Part shown: positions 40,636 to 49,085 of the stretch, one piece after another | How the letters are laid out: each line of letters begins with the position of its first letter | Numbering within the stretch: position 1 is the first letter of the stretch | Assembly: GCF_017357425.1 (NCBI RefSeq) | Contig: NZ_CP014571.1 | Coordinates: forward strand, 124,001-188,000 | Length of the DNA stretch: 64,000 nucleotides | Direction: 5' to 3' | Source: Arthrobacter sp. D5-1 | GTDB lineage: Bacteria; Actinomycetota; Actinomycetes; Actinomycetales; Micrococcaceae | The notes under the pieces: generated by a model | What the model saw: the letters and a program-made list of their open reading frames with translations, nothing else | Database searches by the model: none | What the model was told of the DNA's origin: nothing | Program-made: the position numbers and the translations under genes

Positions 40636-42093
40636 TTAGGCGTTCACTGTGGCCGTGGCAGAAGCCTTGGCTGAGGCGATGACCCGGGAATAAGCCAGTC
40701 CGCTGTCCTTCACCGTGCGCTCAAAGGTGTCGTAATCCACGCGAACCACCCCGAAGCGTTTGCCGTAACCCCAGGACCACTCAAAGTTGTCCAGGAGTGA
40801 CCACACAAAGTAGCCGCGCACATCGGCGCCCTGGTCCAGTGCCTCGCCCACGGCCGTGATGTGATCCAGCACGAACTGGGTCCGCTCGGCATCATGGACC
40901 GCCCCGTCAGGACTGACGACGTCGTCGTAAGCGGCACCGTTTTCGGTGATGTACAGCGGTGGCAGCGTGGGGTATTCCTCGCCAAGACGCACCAGGAGCT
41001 TCCGAAGCCCGTCCGGGTTGACCTCCCAGTTCATGGCAGTGCGCGGCAGGCCGCGGCTGGGGAATGCGATGTCCTCCGAACCGATCCAGCACGACGACGT
41101 CGGGCGGGTTGCGCCGCCCGAGTGGCCGTCGCCGTGTTCATCAGTGGGGTGACCACTGATGAGGTCATCGTGGTAGTGGTTGACGCCCAGGAAATCGATG
41201 GGAGCGCCGATGATCTCCAGGTCGCCGGGCTTGATGACGTCCCGGATGCCGAACTGCTCAAGGTCGTTGAGCGTGTCCTCCGGGTAAACGCCACGGAGGA
41301 TCGGATCAAGGAAGATCCTGTTCTGCAGCGAATCGAACCGGCGCGCGGCGTCGAGGTCTACGGGATCGGAAGGATCCCGCGGGATGGAGTTGCTGAGGTT
41401 GAGCGTGATCCCCAACTGCTGGGCGCCGCGGCTCCGCAGCTCGTTGACCGCCAGGCCGTGGGCGAGGTGCTGGTGGTGGATCGCTGCGACGGCTGCTTCC
41501 GGCTCTTGACGGCCGGGAGCGTGAACGCCGGCCGCATAGCCCAGGAGTGAGGAGCAGAACGGTTCGTTGAACGTAGTCCAGTGCTGAACACGGTCACCCA
41601 GTGCTGAATAGACATCGTTCGCGTAGTCGACGAAGCGGTAGGCGGTGTCGCGGTTGGCCCAGCCGCCCTTCTCCTCCAGCGCCTGCGGGAGGTCCCAGTG
41701 GTAAAGGGTCAACCAAGGGAGGATGCCGGCGTCGAGCAGCTCATCCACCAAGCGGGAGTAGAAGTCCAGGCCGACGGCGTTCGCAGTACGGCCGCCAGGC
41801 CGGACACGGGACCAGCTGGTGGAGAACCGGTAGGAATCCAGGCCCAGCTCCTTCATGATCCTGACGTCCTGGGGCATGCGGTGGTAGTGCTGCACCGCGT
41901 CCTTCAGCGTCTCGCCGTTGGCAATGGCACCCGGAATACGGGCGAAAGCATCCCACACGGAATCTTCCTTGCCGCCCTCGTGGCTGGCGCCTTCCACCTG
42001 GGCTGCGGCGGTGGCCGAGCCCCAGAGGAAGCCCTTGGGCCACTCCCTGTTAAAGGGGGTGACCGCTGGGTGGTTTGTTGCTTCGAATGGCAT
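40636..42093 (-). CDS. Glycoside hydrolase family 1 beta-glucosidase
   Basis: 485 residues. Retaining beta-glucosidase acting in the cytoplasm (no signal peptide). Acid/base Glu in WTTFNEPFCSSL near residue 175 and nucleophile Glu in LYITENGAAYDD near residue 385; FLWGSATAAAQVEGA at the N terminus is the GH1 signature. The start shares one base with the stop of the upstream permease. In this operon it should hydrolyse imported cellobiose or related beta-glucosides, as BglC does in Streptomyces. Confidence 0.93.
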   Translation of the reverse strand: MPFEATNHPAVTPFNREWPKGFLWGSATAAAQVEGASHEGGKEDSVWDAFARIPGAIANGETLKDAVQHYHRMPQDVRIMKELGLDSYRFSTSWSRVRPGGRTANAVGLDFYSRLVDELLDAGILPWLTLYHWDLPQALEEKGGWANRDTAYRFVDYANDVYSALGDRVQHWTTFNEPFCSSLLGYAAGVHAPGRQEPEAAVAAIHHQHLAHGLAVNELRSRGAQQLGITLNLSNSIPRDPSDPVDLDAARRFDSLQNRIFLDPILRGVYPEDTLNDLEQFGIRDVIKPGDLEIIGAPIDFLGVNHYHDDLISGHPTDEHGDGHSGGATRPTSSCWIGSEDIAFPSRGLPRTAMNWEVNPDGLRKLLVRLGEEYPTLPPLYITENGAAYDDVVSPDGAVHDAERTQFVLDHITAVGEALDQGADVRGYFVWSLLDNFEWSWGYGKRFGVVRVDYDTFERTVKDSGLAYSRVIASAKASATATVNA

Positions 42094-42995
42094 TAGCCCT
42101 TCACTGCTCCTTGCATGATTCCGGAAATAAGTTGACGGCCCGCCAGGACGAAGAGTGCCAGCAGCGGAAGTGTTGCCATGACGGCGCCGGCCAGGACGAT
42201 CGAATAGTCCACGTAACGGGCCGACTGCAGTTGGCTGAGCGCCGTCTGCAAGGTGGGGTTGCCGGCGTCGAGCACCAGCAGGGGCCAGAGGAAATCAGTC
42301 CATGCCGTCATGAACGTGAAGAGGCCCAGGATTGCCATGGCCGGACGCGCGGCCGGCAGTGCAACATGCCAAAAGGTGGAGATCATGGACGCGCCATCCA
42401 TACGTGCCGACTCGATGAGCTCGTCCGGGATCACGTCCACCAAGTACTGCCGCATGAAGAAGACACCGAACGCTGTCACCAGGGTAGGGATCACGACGGC
42501 GCCGATCTCACCTGTCCAGCCCAGCGTGCGCATCAGCATGAACAGCGGGATGATGCCGAGCTGCGTAGGGATGGCCATGGTGGCGATCACCGCAACCATC
42601 AGCCAGTTGCGGCCGCGGAAGCGCAGCTTGGCGAACGCGTATCCGGCCAGGGTGGAGAAGCCCACCACCGAGACGGTGATGATGCCCGAGATCAGGACGC
42701 TGTTGCCGAGCGCCAGCCAGAATGGGACGGTGTCGAAGACCTCCCCAACGTTGGTCCAGAAGTTGCCACCAGGGAACAGCGGCGGCCAGGTCTCCCCGAG
42801 GGCTTCGTTGGAGCGGCTGCCGATGATCACGGACCACCACAGCGGGTAGGCGGAGGCCAGGAAGAACGCCAGCAGCAACCCATAGGTGAGGAAGCCGGGC
42901 CGTCGGCCGTTGCCAAAGAGTGCTTTTCGGGTGGTCATGGATCGGGAGGTCTGCTGCGGAGCCGGGGGTTGTGGCCGGTTTTGCGTGAGGGTCAT
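42093..42995 (-). CDS. Carbohydrate ABC transporter permease (MalG/CebG type)
   Basis: 300 residues, about six membrane helices. The EAA loop is ELIESARMDGASMISTFWHVALPAARP near residue 195. The N-terminal part is cytoplasmic and Pro-rich. It overlaps the other permease by 4 bp and the beta-glucosidase by one base. Together with the MalF-type permease and the binding protein it forms the importer; no ATPase is in the operon, so a shared MsiK-like ATPase elsewhere is expected. Confidence 0.92.
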   Translation of the reverse strand: MTLTQNRPQPPAPQQTSRSMTTRKALFGNGRRPGFLTYGLLLAFFLASAYPLWWSVIIGSRSNEALGETWPPLFPGGNFWTNVGEVFDTVPFWLALGNSVLISGIITVSVVGFSTLAGYAFAKLRFRGRNWLMVAVIATMAIPTQLGIIPLFMLMRTLGWTGEIGAVVIPTLVTAFGVFFMRQYLVDVIPDELIESARMDGASMISTFWHVALPAARPAMAILGLFTFMTAWTDFLWPLLVLDAGNPTLQTALSQLQSARYVDYSIVLAGAVMATLPLLALFVLAGRQLISGIMQGAVKG

Positions 42996-44077
42996 TTCCC
43001 GCTCCTCGGGGTTGAGTCTGGTGCCGTTACCGCCTGGGCGGTGAGGCCGGCGTCGTCCGCTTTTGTATTCGCAGCGGAGGAACGCTTCCGACGGCGGCGA
43101 CTGGCTGCTCCGCGATCATCGCCATTGGTGGCGATACGGCGTGAGATCAGCCAGTTCACGATGCCGAAAAGCAGGATGATCAGAAACAGGAGCCAGGCGA
43201 TGGTGGAAGCCTTGCCGAAGTTCTGCCGCTGGAAAGCCATCTCCCACAGGTACAGCACGGTGGTCTGGAACTGGCGTGCCGTTCCGCCGGCTGCTACGGG
43301 ATCGAAGAGCCTTGGCTCGGTAAAGATCTGCAGCCCGCCGATGGTGGCCGTGACAATAACGAACACCATGGTGGGCCGGATGCTCGGCAGCGTGATGCTG
43401 AAGAAGCGGCGGACGGAGCCGGCGCCGTCGATTGCTGCGGATTCGTAGATATCGCGCGGTACTGACTGCATGGCGGCCAGGAGGATGAGCGCGTTGTAGC
43501 CGGTCCAGCGCCAGTTCACCATGGTGGCGATGGCGATGTGGCTGGGAAGGGTGTCGTTCTTCCACATGATGGGATCGATGCCGAAGCTGGACAGGATGTT
43601 GTTGATGAGGCCGTACTGCTCGCCGAACATGTTGGTGAAGATCATGGCGACCGCCACGGGAGTCACAACGTAGGGGAGCAGGATGCTCATGCGCCAGAAG
43701 GTCTTGGCGCGCAGATTCTGGTCCAGCACCGCGGCGATGATGGTGGCCATGATCAGCTGGGGGATGGTGGAAATCAGGAAGATGCTGACAGTGTTGAACA
43801 GGGAATTCCAGAAGAACCTGTCTTGAAGAACCTCAGCGAAGTTCTGGAATCCCACGAACTCGCCCTGGCCTTTGAGTAGGTGCCAGTCGAAGAGGGAGAC
43901 GAAGAAGGTGTAGCCCAGGGGAAAGAGGCCTACCAGGGCAAACAGGATGAAAAACGGGGCGATGTAGAGGTACGGGGACGCCTTCATGTCGAGGACGTTG
44001 AGGCGCTGCCGGAACGACGGTTTCGGTTTGGTGGCAGCCGTTCTACCGGCGGCCGGGCGGTTCAAGGTGGTGGTCAT
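42992..44077 (-). CDS. Carbohydrate ABC transporter permease (MalF/CebF type)
   Basis: 361 residues with six helices and the EAA loop DIYESAAIDGAGSVRRFFSI near residue 222. It has a long, basic C-terminal tail (residues about 325-361, including RRRRKRSS). It follows the binding-protein gene after a 63-bp spacer that holds a hairpin, and overlaps the MalG-type gene by 4 bp. Confidence 0.92.
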   Translation of the reverse strand: MTTTLNRPAAGRTAATKPKPSFRQRLNVLDMKASPYLYIAPFFILFALVGLFPLGYTFFVSLFDWHLLKGQGEFVGFQNFAEVLQDRFFWNSLFNTVSIFLISTIPQLIMATIIAAVLDQNLRAKTFWRMSILLPYVVTPVAVAMIFTNMFGEQYGLINNILSSFGIDPIMWKNDTLPSHIAIATMVNWRWTGYNALILLAAMQSVPRDIYESAAIDGAGSVRRFFSITLPSIRPTMVFVIVTATIGGLQIFTEPRLFDPVAAGGTARQFQTTVLYLWEMAFQRQNFGKASTIAWLLFLIILLFGIVNWLISRRIATNGDDRGAASRRRRKRSSAANTKADDAGLTAQAVTAPDSTPRSGK

Positions 44078-44100
44078 GGTCGGGTCTCAGACTCTGTGAG

Positions 44101-44126
44101 GGGGCCTCCGGTTTCCCGGAGGCCCC
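44101..44126 (-). terminator. Hairpin between binding protein and permease genes, partial terminator
   Basis: GGGGCCTCCGG (44101-44111) pairs perfectly with CCGGAGGCCCC (44116-44126). Placed inside the operon, it probably lowers expression of the permeases relative to the binding protein or protects the binding-protein mRNA. Confidence 0.65.
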
Positions 44127-44140
44127 ACGGCCGGGTGCTG

Positions 44141-45457
44141 CTAGTTGTTGACCACGAGGTCGTTGAGGAGCTTGACGGCTTCATTCCAGGCTTGATCGGC
44201 GTTGCCCTTGCCCGAATCGAGCATCTTGAGGGCGGGTCCGAAGACGTTTTCCTGGATCACAGAGTCATCCGGACCCTTGAACTGGGCGATGACACCTTCT
44301 GCGCGGGACTCAAAGATGGCGCCGTAGGGAGCGTTGTTGAACAGTTCGTTCGGCTTTGCTGCTTCCACGATCTTCGCCTGTGCTTCGAGGGTGCTCGGGA
44401 AGTTGTTCGCTGCAGCGGACTGCTTGATCTGCTGTTCAGGTGCGGTCAGCCATGCTGCCAGCTTGGCTGCTTCGGCGGGGTGCTTGGAGCTCTTGGGGAC
44501 CGAGAGGAAAGCGCCGCCCCAGTTGGAAGCACCGCCGGGGAAGACGTCGGCTACGTCCCAGCCGCTGGCTGCCCCTCCGCCTGCTGACTCGAGCTGGCCC
44601 TTGATGGTGCCGAGCATCCATGCCGGGCAAACGTGCGTGGCGAAGGAGCCGTCCACGAATGCCTTGCCGTTACCCCAGTCGAACTGGGTCTGGTTGGAGG
44701 ACAGGCCATCGGCAGTGCCGGCAGCGAGCATGTCGAACTTCGCCCGCATTTCCTTGTTGCCCTCGACGTTCAGCTTGCCGTCCTTGGTGTAGTAACCCTC
44801 GTCCATCTGGTTGACCATGGAGTTCCAGACGAAGCCGGACTGGTCATACCAGGCTTTGCCTGTGGCCTCTTTGTACTGGCGGCCGAGCTTGAAGTACGTT
44901 TCCCAGCTTGCGTCCTTGCCGCCGAACAATTCCGCGACCTTCTCACGGTCGCTCGGCAGGCCTGCTGCCTCGAAGAGCTTGCCGTTGAAGCACAGGGCCT
45001 GCGGTCCGATGTCAGTGCCATAACCGATCACACGACCATTGGGGTCTGTGCCCTGCTTGAACTTCCAGTCCACCCAGTTGCCCTTGATGTCCTCGGCGCC
45101 GTGCTCCTTGAGGTCCACAAACTGGTCCGAAACCTCCATAATGGAGCCGAGCCAGCCCTCCTCGATGGCCGTGACGTCGCTGAGTCCGGAGCCGGCGGCC
45201 AGCTTAGTGAACGCATCGGTCCGGGCGTTGGAACCGCGATCGATGTTGGTGGCCTCGATGGTGACTCCGGGGTTCTGCTTCTCATATTCGGCGTACAGGT
45301 CGTCGTATCCGAAAGTGCCGAAGGTGGTCACGGTCAGCGTGACGGGATTGTCTGCGCTCGCCGCTTTGTCGCCTCCGCCGCTGCAGCCGGCCGCCACGAG
45401 GGCAAGAGAGGCTACGCCCGCCAGGGCAGTGAATTTCCTTAGTCGCGAAAACTCCAC
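44141..45457 (-). CDS. Extracellular sugar-binding lipoprotein (CebE-like)
   Basis: 438 residues from GTG 45457 with ribosome site AAAGGAG. Signal and lipobox ALVAAGC (Cys25), then a Gly/Ser linker and a solute-binding protein fold of the family-1 type: TVTTFGTFGYDDLYAEYEKQ, VTAIEEGWLGSIM and GGAFLSVPKSSKHPAEAAKL. It captures a sugar outside the membrane and delivers it to the two permeases. A beta-glucosidase downstream suggests cellobiose or a longer beta-glucan oligomer. An in-frame ORF to 45622 overlaps the promoter and operators and is rejected as start. Confidence 0.92.
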   Translation of the reverse strand: MEFSRLRKFTALAGVASLALVAAGCSGGGDKAASADNPVTLTVTTFGTFGYDDLYAEYEKQNPGVTIEATNIDRGSNARTDAFTKLAAGSGLSDVTAIEEGWLGSIMEVSDQFVDLKEHGAEDIKGNWVDWKFKQGTDPNGRVIGYGTDIGPQALCFNGKLFEAAGLPSDREKVAELFGGKDASWETYFKLGRQYKEATGKAWYDQSGFVWNSMVNQMDEGYYTKDGKLNVEGNKEMRAKFDMLAAGTADGLSSNQTQFDWGNGKAFVDGSFATHVCPAWMLGTIKGQLESAGGGAASGWDVADVFPGGASNWGGAFLSVPKSSKHPAEAAKLAAWLTAPEQQIKQSAAANNFPSTLEAQAKIVEAAKPNELFNNAPYGAIFESRAEGVIAQFKGPDDSVIQENVFGPALKMLDSGKGNADQAWNEAVKLLNDLVVNN

Positions 45458-45499
45458 GATCACTCCTTTGTGTGTTCGAGCGACCGTACGCCTATGGCG

Positions 45500-45513
45500 A
45501 GAGAGCGCTCTCT
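45500..45513. promoter_or_regulatory. CebR-like operator, proximal
   Basis: Perfect palindrome AGAGAGCGCTCTCT, 14 bp downstream of the -10 box (nearer the gene). It matches the form of the Streptomyces CebR site TGGGAGCGCTCCCA at the core GAGCGCTC. Confidence 0.8.
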
Positions 45514-45526
45514 GGGATGTGGGACC

Positions 45527-45556
45527 AATGTATGTGCTGCAAGTCACGTACGTCAA
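45527..45556 (-). promoter_or_regulatory. Promoter of the sugar ABC/beta-glucosidase operon
   Basis: Minus strand TTGACG (45551-45556), 18-bp spacer, TACATT (45527-45532). The -35 abuts one operator and the other lies just downstream of the -10, the usual layout for LacI-type repression. Confidence 0.7.
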
Positions 45557-45569
45557 GAGAGCGCTCTCT
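45556..45569. promoter_or_regulatory. CebR-like operator, distal
   Basis: Second copy of AGAGAGCGCTCTCT, overlapping the -35 by one base. The centres of the two operators are 56 bp apart. Confidence 0.8.
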
Positions 45570-45603
45570 GGAGTTGGTTCTGTGTCTTCGTGCGTCGGTG
45601 CCG

Positions 45604-45685
45604 CCGAGGGGTGAGCTCTCATGCTGCCGAGGGGTTAGCTCTCGGGGGTATGGAGGGTTCTTATTACCGAAAGCTCACCCCTCGG
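45604..45685. repeat. Inverted repeat with an extra direct copy
   Basis: CCGAGGGGTGAGCT (45604-45617) pairs perfectly with AGCTCACCCCTCGG (45672-45685). A third near-copy, CCGAGGGGTTAGCTCTCGG, lies in the 54-nt loop, 23 bp after the first. The core CTCACCCCTCGG resembles the 32-bp repeat family seen at 6.4 and 61 kb. Confidence 0.65.
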
Positions 45686-45782
45686 TGGGTACTTCCCGCC
45701 AACAATCCCGAAGGGTCTGATTGGTGCGAGCAAAGGTAATGGTGCTGCCAGGCTCGAGCTCTGACGGTGTTAGCGTTCAAGG

Positions 45783-46589
45783 GTGCATTCTGTTGACTAT
45801 GGGGCGGGAACCCCAATCCTGATCATCCACGGATTCTGCGTTGATCACCGCCTTTTGTTGGGGCTCGACCCCGTGTTCGATGCTCACGGTCAGTGGCGGC
45901 GGGTCTATGTGGACTTGCCGGGCATGGGCCAATCCGCGGCAGGACCCGAGATCGATAGCGCGGATGCCGTGGCCGACGCGGTTGTCTCCTTTGCCCGGAA
46001 GACCTTCGGTGCCGAAAGGTTCGCTGTCCTCGGAAACTCCTTCGGTGGCATGATCGCCCGTCACCTGGTGGCCGAATTCGGGGAACAGGTACTGGGCCTG
46101 GCGCTCCTCTGCCCAGTGGTCATTGCGGATCACGGGTCCCGAACCCTGCCTGCCAAGACAGTGCTCCAAGCAGACCCGACCCTACTGGCCGCCTTGGAAC
46201 CCGCGGACGCGGCCGACTATGAGGCCATGGCCGTGGTCCAATCTCCCGAGAATTGGTTTCTTTTCCGAGACGCGGCCCTGCCGGGGTTTCGCGTATTCGA
46301 TCAAGCCGCGATCCAACGGATCTCGAGCAACTACACACTCCGTGCCGAGCCGGAAAGTCGCTTCGCCAACTTTCAAGGACCCGCGCTGATTCTCGCCGGT
46401 CGTCAGGACCATGTGGTGGGGTTTGAGGACCAGACTGCGCTGGCGCGCAGCTATGCACAGTCCACCACCGCCGTCCTGGATCGAGCGGGTCACAACGCGC
46501 ACCTGGACCAGCCGGAGCTAACGGCTGCCCTCCTTTGGGAGTGGCTTGGCCGGGTGGAAAGGTCCATGGGACGCGAGGCCGCGGACTGA
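45783..46589 (+). CDS. Alpha/beta hydrolase
   Basis: 268 residues from GTG 45783; TAGCGT lies 6 nt upstream, so probably leaderless. LIIHGFCVDHRLLLGLDPVF is the oxyanion region, VLGNSFGGMIA holds the nucleophile Ser, LAGRQDHVVGFED the Asp side and DRAGHNAHLDQ the catalytic His. It acts on an ester, amide or lactone bond, substrate unknown. Followed by a strong terminator shared with the convergent ABC operon. Confidence 0.9.
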   Translation: MHSVDYGAGTPILIIHGFCVDHRLLLGLDPVFDAHGQWRRVYVDLPGMGQSAAGPEIDSADAVADAVVSFARKTFGAERFAVLGNSFGGMIARHLVAEFGEQVLGLALLCPVVIADHGSRTLPAKTVLQADPTLLAALEPADAADYEAMAVVQSPENWFLFRDAALPGFRVFDQAAIQRISSNYTLRAEPESRFANFQGPALILAGRQDHVVGFEDQTALARSYAQSTTAVLDRAGHNAHLDQPELTAALLWEWLGRVERSMGREAAD

Positions 46590-46601
46590 CGCCTTCAGCT
46601 T

Positions 46602-46654
46602 AACCACGACGGCGGTCCTCGCCCGAGCATTCGGTGAGGACCGCCGTCGTGGTT
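46602..46654. terminator. Bidirectional hairpin terminator
   Basis: AACCACGACGGCGGTCCTC (46602-46620) pairs perfectly over 19 bp with GAGGACCGCCGTCGTGGTT (46636-46654). The right arm ends 4 bp before the stop of the convergent ABC permease gene. Confidence 0.85.
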
Positions 46655-46657
46655 CAG

Positions 46658-47455
46658 CTAGCCACGGACATCACGCGTGCTGAACTTGAATCCTGCAAAG
46701 GCTACGAGGCCGGCCGTCCAGGTGAACGTTACTATCGCTGCGGTGAGAGTACCCAGGTCCGCGTCCGGGTAGGACCCTGTAACCAAGCCTGGGTCGAACA
46801 GCAGAACCCCGGCCACGGTGGGGAGATAGGCAAAGGCCGGAGTCAGCAGGAGCAACATCAGCGACAGTTGTGACACCACAATGAGAGTAAACAGCGGGAT
46901 CAGCGTCTGCTTGAGCAAGACGCCAAGGGCGAAACCTATGAGGGCTATGGCATCCCAGAAGGCTATGGCACCGACCCAACGGAGAATGAGGCTTGCCGGA
47001 ACGGTCCCGTTGATCAGCGAAAGCTCGCCAAGTCCGGACTGAGACAGCACACTCAATAGCGGGATAGTCACAACACCCAGCAGTGTGACGAACACTGTCA
47101 ACGCAGCGCACTTGGCCAAATACAGGCGCTCGCGGTTCGGCGCTGCCACCAAGCTGGTCCGCAGTTGGCCCGACACGTACTCACTTGATGCGGAAATGAC
47201 GCCAATAACAATGATTCCAATCAGTCCCAAGGCAACCCAATCGAAGCCGACCGTTTCCGGACTCGCGCCAGGAGCCAGGTCCGGGTCATTGGTTCGGAGC
47301 GCGTCCCCAACCGGCCCCGCTTGGGACCACCCGATGAGTACGACGCTGAGCCACGTCAGGATTGCGGTGATCCACAGAGACCTTAAAGTGATGAGTTTTG
47401 TGAGTTCGGCACGGAACAGGCTGGGTTTACTGGCGGTGGCCACGAGTGAACTCAT
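46658..47455 (-). CDS. ABC-2 type transporter permease
   Basis: 265 residues from ATG 47455, with six hydrophobic segments: FRAELTKLITLRSLWITAIL first, then VALGLIGIIVIGVISA, the EYVSGQLRTSLVAAPNRERL loop typical of ABC-2 permeases, and four more. It overlaps the ATPase by 4 bp. It is the last gene of a five-gene unit with a two-component system and probably exports a membrane-active compound. Confidence 0.88.
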   Translation of the reverse strand: MSSLVATASKPSLFRAELTKLITLRSLWITAILTWLSVVLIGWSQAGPVGDALRTNDPDLAPGASPETVGFDWVALGLIGIIVIGVISASSEYVSGQLRTSLVAAPNRERLYLAKCAALTVFVTLLGVVTIPLLSVLSQSGLGELSLINGTVPASLILRWVGAIAFWDAIALIGFALGVLLKQTLIPLFTLIVVSQLSLMLLLLTPAFAYLPTVAGVLLFDPGLVTGSYPDADLGTLTAAIVTFTWTAGLVAFAGFKFSTRDVRG

Positions 47456-48168
47456 GCGGCGTTTCCTTTGGTCGCATTGCCGGTCCAATCGAAGTAGGCG
47501 GCTTCCAGGTCGTGGTGACCTGCTACCAGATCGCTGGCGTTTCCGGATTGAACAATGCGGCCACCGGAAATGACGACGATGTGGTCAGCGACGTGCTGCA
47601 CCTCATTGATGAGATGGCTGGAGATAAGGACCGTCTTACCGTTGGCGGCGAGGGTCCGGAGCAGTTCACGGATCCAGCGGATTCCTTCCGGGTCCAGGCC
47701 GTTAGTGGGTTCATCAAGAACAATAACGTGCGGATCGCCGAGGAGGGCCGCGGCGATTCCGAGTCTCTGGCCCATACCCAGTGAGTAGGCTCCCACGCGC
47801 TTCCGGGCGGCGTCCGAAAGCCCGACGAGCTCCAGAACTTCACGGATCCTGGAAAGCGGAATGCCGTTGGATTGAGCCATCCAGATGAGATGGGCCTTTG
47901 CCGTGCGGCCCTTGTGGGCTCCTGAGCCATCGAGCTGGGCTCCCACCGTCCACAGGGGAGCGGTGAGGTCCTGGTAGGGCTTTCCTTCAATGAGAGCGGA
48001 CCCGCTGTCCGCCCGGTCGAGGCCTAGAAGCAGCCGAAAAGTTGTGGACTTGCCGGCGCCGTTCGGACCGAGGAAGGCGGTGACTTTCCCGGGCTCGGCC
48101 GTCAGCGAGACGTCGATGATTCCGTCCGACTGCCCGTATTTCTTGCTCAAATTCTTGATCTCGATCAT
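47452..48168 (-). CDS. ABC transporter ATP-binding protein
   Basis: 238 residues from ATG 48168, ribosome site AAGGAG. Walker A GPNGAGKST, signature YSLGMGQRLG, Walker B VIVLDEPTNGLD and SSHLINEVQ are intact. It lacks the long C-terminal extension of the ATPase at 17456. It serves the two flanking ABC-2 permeases. The arrangement resembles exporters for antimicrobial peptides or lipids controlled by a neighbouring sensor kinase. Confidence 0.92.
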   Translation of the reverse strand: MIEIKNLSKKYGQSDGIIDVSLTAEPGKVTAFLGPNGAGKSTTFRLLLGLDRADSGSALIEGKPYQDLTAPLWTVGAQLDGSGAHKGRTAKAHLIWMAQSNGIPLSRIREVLELVGLSDAARKRVGAYSLGMGQRLGIAAALLGDPHVIVLDEPTNGLDPEGIRWIRELLRTLAANGKTVLISSHLINEVQHVADHIVVISGGRIVQSGNASDLVAGHHDLEAAYFDWTGNATKGNAA

Positions 48169-48198
48169 TGTCTGGTCTCCTTGGGTAGTCGATGTCAC

Positions 48199-49020
48199 TT
48201 AGCGGCGAACCGGCTGGCGGCGAAACAGAAGATGCGCGGTGATCAGCGCTGCGGCCACCCAAACCGCGAGGACCACCCCACCCGTCGCGGGCCCTAAGTC
48301 GCCCGGCGTAGGAGGCGGAAGCTGGTAGAGCTGGGCTCCCGCCTGATCCGGCAGAAACTTGGCAAGGGGTGTGATGTTCACCAGGTAGGTGGAGACAATG
48401 AGGGCCATCGCCAAGACCGTGCCCATGGCCGCCAATCCGCTGCGCAGGACCACCGACAATGCGTAGGTGAATACGGCGATGACGACCCAGTAAAGGATCA
48501 CGCCCCAAAGGACTCCGGATGTGGCTTGTGGAGTCGCTGCTATCTGGCTGCTTTCGGCTGTGCAGTCGATGGCCACGCAACGAATCCCTGCCGACCCGAA
48601 CACGCTCAGGACAGCCGTGATAAATGCAGCGGCGACGACCACGACTGCTTTGGCTGCCAACACGGCGCTTCGCTGCGGGAGGCTGATTAAGGTGCTTCGG
48701 AGAGAACCGCTGTCCGATTCCTGGTGCATCGACCATGCCGCAAGGAGAATTACCCCGATCTGCCCGTAGTGAAGGATGACCAGAAAAGCGGTTCCTCCTA
48801 AGAGTCCGGCTGCCTCTTCCGGCCTGCCAGCCCTATGTGCGGCCGCGATGAGGTTCGTTAGTACCCAGGACAGAAGCACTGTCAGCATGACAGTTCCAAC
48901 CATGGTGTTGAGGCAAAGCCGCAGGGTGAGGAGCTTGGTGGTTTCGGCCCTGACGGCGCGGGCCATGGTGGTTCGTGACCCCGGCCGCACGCCGAAGGTC
49001 GCTATGGAAGATGCTGGCAT
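48199..49020 (-). CDS. ABC-2 type transporter permease
   Basis: 273 residues with six helices: AVRAETTKLLTLRLCLNTMV, then FLVILHYGQIGVILLAAWSM, and a strongly hydrophobic second half ending VVLAVWVAAALITAHLLFRRQ. A periplasmic loop contains two Cys (GIRCVAIDCTAESS). It lies between the response regulator and the ATPase. With the other permease it may form a heterodimer. Confidence 0.87.
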   Translation of the reverse strand: MPASSIATFGVRPGSRTTMARAVRAETTKLLTLRLCLNTMVGTVMLTVLLSWVLTNLIAAAHRAGRPEEAAGLLGGTAFLVILHYGQIGVILLAAWSMHQESDSGSLRSTLISLPQRSAVLAAKAVVVVAAAFITAVLSVFGSAGIRCVAIDCTAESSQIAATPQATSGVLWGVILYWVVIAVFTYALSVVLRSGLAAMGTVLAMALIVSTYLVNITPLAKFLPDQAGAQLYQLPPPTPGDLGPATGGVVLAVWVAAALITAHLLFRRQPVRR

Positions 49021-49085
49021 AACTCAAGTCAATCCGGCTCAGCACTACTTGTCTGTCTGCAGGTGTCGACAGTCGTGGCACCCAC

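Noticed and set aside
44141..45622. Longer binding protein starting at 45622
   Set aside because: It would put 55 residues in front of a clear lipoprotein signal and would run through the promoter and both operators.
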